A DNA stretch of 64,000 nt from Anaerosalibacter massiliensis. Lineage in GTDB: Bacteria; Bacillota; Clostridia; Tissierellales; Sporanaerobacteraceae. The notes under the pieces were generated by a model that was not told where the DNA came from, made no database searches, and saw only the letters and a list, made by a program, of their open reading frames with translations. Position numbers and translations under genes: made by a program. Location: positions 1 through 64,000 of the forward strand of contig CCEZ01000018.1 of assembly GCA_000751555.1 (NCBI GenBank), read 5' to 3'. Below, in pieces: positions 26,853 through 38,300 of the stretch (positions within the stretch are counted from its first letter, which is position 1; each line of letters opens with the position of its first letter).

Positions 26853-27497
26853 TTGAGAATTCCAAAACATATAGGTGTTATTCCAGATGGAAATAGAAGA
26901 TGGGCTGTAGAAAATGGTCTTACTAAGGAAAAGGGATATGAGAAAGGATTGGACCCTGGACTTGAACTTTTTAAACTTTGCGAAAAAGCGGGTATTGAGG
27001 AAATTACTTATTATGGATTCACTGTTGACAATACTAAAAGACCTAGATTTCAAAGACTTGCTTTTAGTGAAGCATGTATAGATGCAGTTAAGATGCTTTC
27101 TAAAGAAAATGCATCTCTCTTAGTAGTTGGAAACACTGAATCTCCAATGTTCCCAATAGAACTTATGCCCTATGCCATAAGACGCCAATCTTTTGGAGAT
27201 GGAGGAATTAAAGTAAATTTCTTAGTCAATTATGGTTGGCAATGGGATTTAAAAAATTATTTCCTAGATGAAAATAAAAAACAAAACCCTTTAGATTTAA
27301 TTTATTCAAGGGATATTTCCAGAGTAGATTTAATTATTAGATGGGGAGGTAGGAGAAGGCTTAGTGGTTTTTTACCTTTGCAATCTGTATATTCAGATTT
27401 TTATGTAATTAATGATTATTGGCCAGATTTTAAAAAAGAACATTTTTATAATGCATTAGAGTGGTATGATAGGCAAGATATCACATTAGGAGGGTAG
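26853..27497 (+). CDS. Divergent undecaprenyl diphosphate synthase homologue
   Basis: 214 residues of the cis-prenyltransferase family. The diphosphate-binding start reads HIGVIPDGNRRWA instead of the usual IMDGNGRWA, but the catalytic aspartate is kept. The C-terminal block RWGGRRRLSGFLPLQSVYSDF aligns with the conserved RxSxF(L)xWQ..YSE region with Asp for Glu. Shorter than standard UppS (about 240-250). It is probably a paralogue with altered chain length or substrate rather than the main UppS. Start TTG at 26853 is 8 bases after GAGG; the GTG three codons upstream overlaps that site. Confidence 0.8.
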   Translation: MRIPKHIGVIPDGNRRWAVENGLTKEKGYEKGLDPGLELFKLCEKAGIEEITYYGFTVDNTKRPRFQRLAFSEACIDAVKMLSKENASLLVVGNTESPMFPIELMPYAIRRQSFGDGGIKVNFLVNYGWQWDLKNYFLDENKKQNPLDLIYSRDISRVDLIIRWGGRRRLSGFLPLQSVYSDFYVINDYWPDFKKEHFYNALEWYDRQDITLGG

Positions 27498-27512
27498 ATA
27501 CCCTCTTTTTTT
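27490..27512 (+). terminator. Terminator of the prenyltransferase-like gene
   Basis: GAGGGT/ACCCTC stem with a 4-base loop and seven T residues, beginning within the last codons. Confidence 0.85.
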
Positions 27513-27568
27513 ATTGCCTTATTTTTTAAAAGATGCTAAAATTAAGACACAATAGCGGAGGTGATTTT

Positions 27569-28234
27569 TTGAAAGAATATGGTGTTTTTGATATTTTAGG
27601 TCCTATAATGATTGGTCCTTCTAGCTCTCACACTGCTGGTGCTACACGCTTAGGAAAAATTGCAAGACAAATTGTTGGAGAAAATTTTAAGAAAGTAACT
27701 TTTTTACTACATGGCTCCTTTGCTAAAACCTATAAAGGTCATGGCACTGACAGAGCTTTAGTTGCTGGAATATTAGGAATGGATCCCTCAGATGAAAGAA
27801 TTAGAAATTCCCTAGAAATTGCTAAAGAGAAAAAAATTGAAATAAATTTTATTGAAACAGATTTAGGATATGAACATCCAAATACTGTTAAAATAATATT
27901 TGAAAATAAAAATAAAGAGAATTTTTATATAATTGGGTCTTCCATAGGCGGCGGAAGTATTTTAATTACAAATATTGATGGAACTAAGGTTGAATTTAAT
28001 GGGAACTTACCAACATTAATACTAAAATACAATGATAAAAAGGGAAGTATTAGTAAAATAGGCACTATACTTTCATCAAATGATATAAATATTGCTACAA
28101 TGAAGGTTTCAAGAGAAGGTCAAATTGCTACAATGGTTCTGGAAGCTGATAGCGAAATAGATGAAAATGTTTTAAAGGAAATTTCAAGTATTGAACATGT
28201 CTTCTATACAAAAGCTGTAAATCCTATAGAATAA
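27569..28234 (+). CDS. sdaAB: L-serine dehydratase, iron-sulfur type, beta subunit
   Basis: 221 residues. N-terminal serine-dehydratase beta domain (FDILGPIMIGPSSSHTAGATR, FAKTYKGHGTDRALVAG) followed by a C-terminal ACT domain (about 148-218, KKGSISKIGTIL). With the alpha subunit it deaminates L-serine to pyruvate using a [4Fe-4S] cluster. Start TTG at 27569 lies directly after GGAGGTGAT; the earlier frame start would encode 12 residues before this ribosome site. Gap to the alpha gene is 12 bp. Confidence 0.95.
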   Translation: MKEYGVFDILGPIMIGPSSSHTAGATRLGKIARQIVGENFKKVTFLLHGSFAKTYKGHGTDRALVAGILGMDPSDERIRNSLEIAKEKKIEINFIETDLGYEHPNTVKIIFENKNKENFYIIGSSIGGGSILITNIDGTKVEFNGNLPTLILKYNDKKGSISKIGTILSSNDINIATMKVSREGQIATMVLEADSEIDENVLKEISSIEHVFYTKAVNPIE

Positions 28235-28246
28235 GGGGTGATAACT

Positions 28247-29113
28247 TTGTTTAATAATGGTAAAGAATTATTAGAAATATGTAATAGTGAAAACAAAAAA
28301 ATTCATGAAGTAGTTCTTGAAAAAGAAAAAAAAGCAACCGGTAGATCTATAGAAGATATACGAAAATTGATGAGGGAAAATTTGAAGACAATGGTTGAAT
28401 CCTCTAACTATGCCCTTAATAAAAAAATAAATTCAGTAAGTGGTTTAATTGGTGGAGAAGCAAATAAGGTGAAAAAATATAGCCAAAATAATAAGACCTT
28501 ATGTGGAGATATAATAAATACTGCTATGGCAAGAGCCTTATCAACTTCTGAAGTAAATGCTTCTATGGGGAAAATAGTAGCTGCTCCTACAGCTGGTGCC
28601 TCTGGAATTTTGCCTAGTGCAATACTTACAACAGCAGAAAAATTTAATTTAGATGAAGAAGAAATAATAAATGGCTTATTCACAGCTGCTGGAATTGGAG
28701 AAATTGTAGCTAAAAATGCAACTGTTTCTGGAGCTTATGGGGGATGTCAAGCTGAATGTGGAGTAGGGGCTGCCATGGCTTCAGCAGCTATTGTAGAAAT
28801 GCTTGGAGGCAGTCCTGAAACTTGTCTACATGCTTCTAGTATTGCCATAATAAATATATTGGGGCTTGTATGTGATCCTATAGCAGGATTAGTTGAGTTT
28901 CCTTGTGCATTAAGAAATGCTTCTGGTGTTATAAATGCCCTAACATCTGCGGATTTAGCCCTTGCTGGTATAGAAAGTTTAATTCCTTTTGATGAGGTAA
29001 TTGAAGCTATGTACAAAGTAGGAAAATCTTTGCCTGATTCTTTAAAGGAAACAGCATTGGGAGGCTTGGCAGCAACACCAACAGGAGAATGCTTAAAAAA
29101 TAAAGTTTTATAA
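28247..29113 (+). CDS. sdaAA: L-serine dehydratase, iron-sulfur type, alpha subunit
   Basis: 288 residues carrying the catalytic core and cluster cysteines: GGCQAECGVGAAM, then CLHAS and CDPIAGLVEFPCALRNA, as in bacterial SdaA. Start TTG at 28247 is 8 bases after AAGGGG; the GTG at 28238 overlaps that site. Forms the heterodimer with SdaAB, feeding serine carbon into pyruvate. Closed by a bidirectional terminator. Confidence 0.95.
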   Translation: MFNNGKELLEICNSENKKIHEVVLEKEKKATGRSIEDIRKLMRENLKTMVESSNYALNKKINSVSGLIGGEANKVKKYSQNNKTLCGDIINTAMARALSTSEVNASMGKIVAAPTAGASGILPSAILTTAEKFNLDEEEIINGLFTAAGIGEIVAKNATVSGAYGGCQAECGVGAAMASAAIVEMLGGSPETCLHASSIAIINILGLVCDPIAGLVEFPCALRNASGVINALTSADLALAGIESLIPFDEVIEAMYKVGKSLPDSLKETALGGLAATPTGECLKNKVL

Positions 29114-29123
29114 ATACATTCAT

Positions 29124-29155
29124 AAATAAAACCCTCCAAAATTGGAGGGCTTTAT

Positions 29156-29157
<2 letters not shown>
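29124..29157. terminator. Bidirectional terminator between sdaAA and nfnB
   Basis: CCCTCCAA/TTGGAGGG core with A/T-run extensions on both sides, located between convergent genes. Confidence 0.9.
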
Positions 29158-31422
<2,265 letters not shown>

Positions 31423-31463
31423 TTGCAATTCCTCCCTCATTGAAATTGTCATTCTAATTATAC

Positions 31464-31492
31464 ATTATACACTCCTAATAATTTTTAAACAA
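31464..31492 (-). promoter_or_regulatory. Promoter of nfnAB
   Basis: Minus-strand TTGTTT, exact 17-base spacer, TATAAT. It lies about 40 bases before the TTG start of nfnA, supporting nfnA as first gene of the unit. Confidence 0.75.
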
Positions 31493-31555
31493 CTATATAA
31501 TGAAAAGGTAGAATAACAATATCATAATATTTAATTCAAGTTGACTATATGAAGA

Positions 31556-31578
31556 ATAAAATAAGGAAAACCTTTTCC
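31556..31578 (-). terminator. Weak terminator after xpt
   Basis: Short stem GGAAAA/TTTTCC at 31565-31578 followed on the minus strand by TTATTTTATT. The stem is only 6 bp with a tiny loop, so this is tentative. The rest of 31493-31672 shows nothing else I can name. Confidence 0.4.
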
Positions 31579-31672
31579 ATTCTAACGTTTAAATCTCATA
31601 TGTTAATAATATCACAATACATTTTACTATTCAAACTTTTTAATATTTATTTACTAATATTTCTTCTACAAT

Positions 31673-32242
31673 TTATCTAAATACTATTTTTCCATCTTCT
31701 AAACTGTCTATTATTGCTAATGAATCTACTCTAATCCCATTATTTCTTAAATTATCTCCTCCATGTTGAAATCCCTTTTCTATAACTATTCCTGCACCTA
31801 CAAGAGTAGCTTTCGCCTGTTTAGTTATATCTATTAAACCTAATAAAGCCTTTCCATTAGCTAAAAAATCATCTATTAAAAGAACTCTATCGTTTTCATT
31901 TAAATATCTTTCTGCTACTCTTATTTTATAGTTCTTTTCCTTTGTATAGGAATATACATTGCTTTCATAAGTTTCATTATCTAAATTTTTTGATTCTGTT
32001 TTTCTAGCAAATAAAACAGGTACATTAAAATATTGAGCAGTAATTGCACCAATTGCTATTCCAGATGTTTCAATAGTTAATATTTTAGTTATATTTTCAT
32101 TTTTAAATCTTTTTTTAAATTCCTTTCCAATTTCATTTAATAATTCAATATCTAATTGATGATTTAAGAAACTATCTACCTTTAATATATTTCCTTCTTC
32201 TACTCTTCCTTCTTTTAATATTTTTTCTTTTAATAATTCCAC
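31673..32242 (-). CDS. xpt: Xanthine phosphoribosyltransferase
   Basis: 189-residue type I phosphoribosyltransferase. Matches the Xpt pattern: [34 protein letters not shown] and the PRPP loop [14 protein letters not shown]. Salvages xanthine (and guanine) to nucleotides. Start is GTG at 32242, 10 bases after AAGGAGG. In Bacillus a purine riboswitch precedes xpt; the 92-bp upstream gap here is too short and shows none. Confidence 0.93.
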   Translation of the reverse strand: MELLKEKILKEGRVEEGNILKVDSFLNHQLDIELLNEIGKEFKKRFKNENITKILTIETSGIAIGAITAQYFNVPVLFARKTESKNLDNETYESNVYSYTKEKNYKIRVAERYLNENDRVLLIDDFLANGKALLGLIDITKQAKATLVGAGIVIEKGFQHGGDNLRNNGIRVDSLAIIDSLEDGKIVFR

Positions 32243-32302
32243 TTCTTCATATCCTCCTTGACTATTACTCCATCTATCTATATTATAACAATTTTAGTTA
32301 AG

Positions 32303-32338
32303 AAAAGATAGAGTCAGATACTTGACTCTATCTTTTAA
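32303..32338 (-). terminator. Terminator of the glucan synthase gene
   Basis: 14-base perfect arms (AAAAGATAGAGTCA and complement) with a 6-base loop; overlaps the stop codon of the synthase and is followed by TTTTCTT on the minus strand. Confidence 0.85.
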
Positions 32339-35300
32339 TTATTAAGAACTACTTCCACATAATGATTTTTATTATCATTTATCAATTTTATATATTCTTC
32401 ATTTACTAATTTTCCATCTAATTTTATATATTTTACTCCATTGTTCAATTTGCAGGGATTTCTTACTTCAATACTGTAGGTAGTTTGAAGATATTTATAC
32501 TCAATGCTATATCTACTCCACTCTTTAGGAATACAAGGATTTATATATAATTTTTCTCCTTCTACTCTAAATCCTAATATATACTCTAATCCTACCTTAT
32601 AAATCCATCCAGAAGAACCAGTATACCAGGTCCAGCCTCCTCTTCCCATATGAGGATCTATTCCATATATATCAGCAGCCATTACATAGGGTTCAGTCTT
32701 ATATTTCTCACATTCAATTAATGTTCTTGTATGGTTAATAGGATTTATAATATTGAAAAGATTTAACGCCTTTTCTCCATCTCCCATAAGTGCAAAGGCT
32801 CCTATAACCCAAGCTGCTGCATGAGTATATTGTCCTCCATTTTCTCTTACCCCAGGAACATAGCTTTTTATATATCCTGGATCTAGATCTCCCTTATCAA
32901 AAGGTGGACTTAAGAGGAGTATCATTCCTTCTTCTTCATTTATAAGATATCTGTCTACTGCTTCCATAGCTTTTTTAGTTCTTTCCTTATTACCAAGACC
33001 AGATAACACTCCCCAAGATTGAGCAATAGAATCTATCCGACATTCTTCATTTTCTTTAGAACCTAGAACTCTTCCATCATCAAAATAAGCCCTTAGATAC
33101 CAATCTCCATCCCATCCATTTTTCTCTATAGCCTCTTTTATATTTTCTATTATTTTCTCATACCTTTCGGCTCTATTAAAATCTCCAATTTTTTTACATA
33201 TAGGCAGAAAGTTTTTCAATACAGTTCCTAAGAACCACCCAAGCCATATACTTTCACCTTTTCCTTTATATCCTACTTTATTCATCCCATCATTCCAATC
33301 TCCTGAACCCATAAGAGGAATACCTCTTTCTCCAAATTTAAGTGATTTTTCAATAGCTTTTATACAATGTTCATATACTGTACCAGTTTTTTCAGAAATA
33401 TTAGGCACCTCATATCTTTCTTGTTCTTCATCGCTGAGCACTACACTTTCAATATAGGGAACTTCTACTTCCAATATAGAATAATCTTCAGTAACCATTA
33501 AATATTTTGCTACAGCTAAAGGCAACCACAATAAATCGTCTGAATATTTACTCCTAATTCCTTTATGCACATTTTTTTTTGGATTAGGATGCCACCAATG
33601 CTGGATATCTCCCTCTACAAATTGATGACTGCAATTATTTAAAATTTGTTTTTTACATTCTTCTGATGCAATATATAGCGAGTTCATTGCATCTTGAATT
33701 TGATCCCTTCCACCAAAGGCTCCTCCTACTTGATAAAATCCTGTTCTAGCCCAAAGTCTTGAAACTATTGTTTGATACATTAACCAACTATTCATCATTA
33801 AATTCATAGAAGGTTCTGGAGTATTAATTTGAATCTTTTTTAGCTTTTCTTCCCAATATTTTTTGACATTATCTAACTCCTCTTTAGCACCATTTAACTG
33901 ACTATATTTATTTACAATGGAGTATCCATTTTCTATATCATCACTTTCAGCCAATACTATAACTAATTCTTTTTCACTTCCACTTGGAATACTAATTTCC
34001 ATTTCAATAGCACAGCAAGGATCATATCCTATACCTACTGTATTGGAAAGTCTTTCCTTTTCTAATGCTTCAGGTTCTTCTAATGAACCTAGAGAACCTA
34101 TAAATTCCCTTCTATTTCCTGTATAGCTTCTTACCTTCTCTGAGCATCCAATAAACATAGTGCTATTTTTGAAATCTACATTTGTTGAATTCTTTGCTAA
34201 AAATATTCCCTCTTTTTCATCCATATAAGTTTCAATAAATTTATCCGTAACTTCATCTGTAACACCTAATACAGGTCTCATAAAGTATACTAAGGTAATT
34301 TTTCTCTCAAAAGCAGATTTATTTTTTAGTTTAATTAAATTCATCTTAATATTATGATTTAGTGCTACATACATTGTTAAATCTTGTTCAATTCCCTGAC
34401 TATAGTGATTAAAATTTGAATATCCTTGACCATGAGTGATAATATATTCTTCTTCTTCCCTAATAGGAGATGGCGTTATATTCCATATATTACCTGTATC
34501 GTCATCTCTTAAATATATAATTTCCCCTGGTGAATTTATCAAAGAATCATTATACCAAGGAGTTAATTTATTTTCTCTACTATTATGTGACCAACTAAAA
34601 CCTGCACCAATTTCAGATACTGTAAATCCAAAATTTCTATTGGCTATAATATTTATCCAAGGAAGAGGTGTATTAAGTCTGTTTTCAAGTTTTATAATAT
34701 ATTCATTTCCATCTTTTGAAAATCCTCCATAACCATTAAAATATTCAAGGTCTAAATCCTTTTGAACAGCAGGATAATCTTTTTTTACCTCATTAAAAAT
34801 TTTATTGGGTATATAATCTTTGCTTTCTTCTTTCTTTATAAATCCTTCTTCAGCATCAATTACTAAAGAAGCCCATTTAAATAACAACGCCCTATCTTCA
34901 TAAGGCATATTATTAGCTTTCCTAATATAAATACTGCCACTAGCACCTACTACATTTCCACTACATTCAAATACTGCTTCTTGAATACTTTCATATAACG
35001 GCTCGTAGTAGGAACTTTCATCTTCACACAGTATAATTAAATCAACTGCTAGACCTTTGAAAGACCAATAGCCATAAGCTTTAAGTATCTCTTTTAAATT
35101 TTCCAGATTTTCTACAGATTTTATTGTTACAAGTAAGATAGGTATATCTCCAGAAATTCCATAGGCCCATAAACCTTCTTGTCCTTTAATACTTTCTTTT
35201 ATAATATCTTTATATCTATCATCAACTCTATAATCTAAAAATATTATATCTGAAACTAATCTATCATATAATCTTATATCTTCCTCTTTATAGTTTAAGT

Positions 35301-38300
35301 ATCCAATTTCCGTTTGACTTCTAGTATAGGCTAATTCAAAAGCCTTAGAAAAACTAATTTCATCATTATATTTTTCTAAAATATTAAAAGCCTCTTCTTC
35401 AGTATTTCCTATTCCTGTTATAAAATAAACTTCCTTACTTTCTCCACTATTAATTTTAATTCTTTTTTTAAGACTCATTATTGGATCTAAAACGGCACCT
35501 ACTGTATTAGAAAGCCCTTTGAATAATCCTTGAGGATTCGAAAGTTTATTTCCTCTACCAATAAACTTAAGTCTATTTGTTTCATATTCAAATGATATTT
35601 CATCTTTATCTTCACTTTTTATACTATGAACTATATATACTGAATCCTGTTCTTCTCCCCTCTTTCTCCTATTAGTTATAAGTCCCTCATATTCTTTTAC
35701 TTCCTTTGTTCTTATGAACAAATTATTGAATACAGGATGGGATATATCAGATTCTAAAAAATCTCCAACTAATTCAAAATAACTACATACTTCTATTAGA
35801 ACATCTTCATCTCCATTATTTGTTAGTGTTACTTTCCTAATTTCTCCATCTTCTTCTGAAAGCAACACAATATCCATTTTAGTGTCTATATCACCATCTT
35901 TTCTGTAAAAACTTACTTTATCATTGGAAAATTGAACTTTATATTCATCTGGTTCAACTTTAGTAGGCTCATAAGTTGTAGACCAATATTTGTTTTCAGT
36001 TAAATTATTTATATAAATAAAACTTCCATATTGATTTGCTATTCTATCTTTTCTCCATCTATTTATAAATATATCATTCTTCTTTGAATAACCTAATCCC
36101 ATATTAGTAATTAACATAGAGTAGTCTCCAGAAGATAGTATATGACACTCTATATCCTGCAAACTATTTTTATCATAAGTTCTTGCTAAAATTAAATCAT
36201 TTCTTTCTTCTTCATATTCTAAATCTATTAAATTTTCTCTTTCTTTAGCTACTATTAATTCCATGGGGATTTTTTCCTGAAGCAATATTTCACCAGTTTT
36301 CATCTCTACATTTCTGTGAAATCTTTCTATTAAAATTCTTCCATTCAAATAATTATTTATAGATAGAAGTATCATCCCTTGATGATGAGTCATATAACTT
36401 TTTACAATTCCACTATTCATGTTTGCTGGAAGTCTTCTGGTAGTAAAATCTATAGCTTCATAAAAACCGTATTTTCCAACCATTTTTTCTCTAAATAAAT
36501 TATTTATATTTGTTATAACTTCTCTAGGTTTAAAATTTAAAGCAAGTATAGATGAATAAGGAGATACTACCAAATCTTCTTCCAATCCTCTTTTAAAACC
36601 TAATATTGGAACTCCAAAAGCTCTGTACTGATAATTTAGATTTACATCAAACGCAAAAAATCCTGACTCAGAAATTCCCCAAGGTATATTTTTATTGGTA
36701 CAATAATCTTTTTGAATATTTATAGCCGTATTATAAGTTTCATCTAATAGAGTGTTTCTATAGTTTTTCATAATTAATGTGGGCATTAAATATTCAAACA
36801 TAGTTCCAGTCCAAGAAGCTAAACTTCTATATCCATTTTTAGAAATTAAAGATCTACCTAATTTAAACCAATGTTTCTTAGGAACTTCACCTCTACATAT
36901 GGCAATATAGCTAGTAGTTCTTGCTTCTGAAGCTAATAGATCATAATAAGAATCTAATAGTTCTTTTTCATCAACAATATAACCTATAGAAAATAAATCT
37001 TTATCATAATTATACAAAGGTCTAAAATCTGCTTTATCAATTAAATTTTCTATTCTGTCTATCAGATTTTCAATATTAAATATAATATTTTTTACATTTT
37101 CATATAATGCTTCTATTTTTTTATCTTTTCTATTGTCTAATGTTTTCTCATAGTATTGTTTTAAATCTAAAAGAGAATATCTACTGTTTTTATCTAATAT
37201 ATAGTGTTCGTATTCTTTTATTAAAGCCTCTATCATTTTAAAACTATTATATATCCATTTGTCTTTCTTGTAATCTATACCATGTAAATAGTTTTTCAAT
37301 TCCTTCAATTGGTCAATTTCTTCATTCTCTATTTTTTCAAGTCTATGAAGGACTTCTTTACTTATATCTTCATCTTCTACTAATCCTATAGTATCTTTTA
37401 AACCTTGTAAATATTCCTTATCCATTATTGGCTTTCTTAGATATTCTTTAAGCCCTTCTCTCAATACATAAAGATAGGAAATGAAATTTCCACTATCTAC
37501 TGTGGAAACAAAATAAGGACGCAAAGGTTCTAAATTTGTTGTACTGTACCAATTATATAAATGACCTTCCCATTTTTCCATCTTCTCTACTGAAGAAATA
37601 GCTTTATCAAGTAAATTTACCATTTTCGAAGTAGTTATATAGCCTAAATCCCTAGCAGATAGAATTGATACCCATAAAAATCCTATATTCGTTGGAGATG
37701 TTCTATAAGCCACTCCATTATAGGGATATTCTTGATAATTATCTGGAGGTAGAAAGTTGTTTTCTTTATTTGTAAATGTTTCATAATAGTCCCAAGTTTT
37801 TCTTGCTATTTCCCTTAGATACGTACTATCTACTTCAACCTTTTCCTCTATATCTTCTTTACTAATGATATAAGCTATTATAGGAGATATAATCCAAAGT
37901 GTACTAATAAATATTGAAATATATATCTTCTCAATATTTATTAAATAGGTTAATACAATAGCACCAATACCTATTAAGACACTACTTCTCATCCTTAAAA
38001 AGAAACTTCTAGAATCATTTTTTAATTTCTTTTCCATATCAAAAGCAGTAGTCCATTGAAGCAAGTTTTTATTTGAAAATATCACCCTATAAATAGTTCT
38101 TAAAATAGCATCCATCATCATATAAGCTTCATATGGTAGAAATATGAAAGAAAGAATTCCTTGATAGAAACTACCTTTCACACCTGTAATTAAATTTCCA
38201 TTCAATTTTATTTTATTTATACTTTTATTTCTATATAAGATATTTTCAACTAGTGTGAGTATAAAAGGTGTAAATATAGCTAATAAACTTATACCTAACC

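Noticed and set aside
32243-32302. Purine riboswitch expected before xpt
   Set aside because: The gap to the previous terminator is too short and no purine-aptamer sequence or terminator switch is visible.
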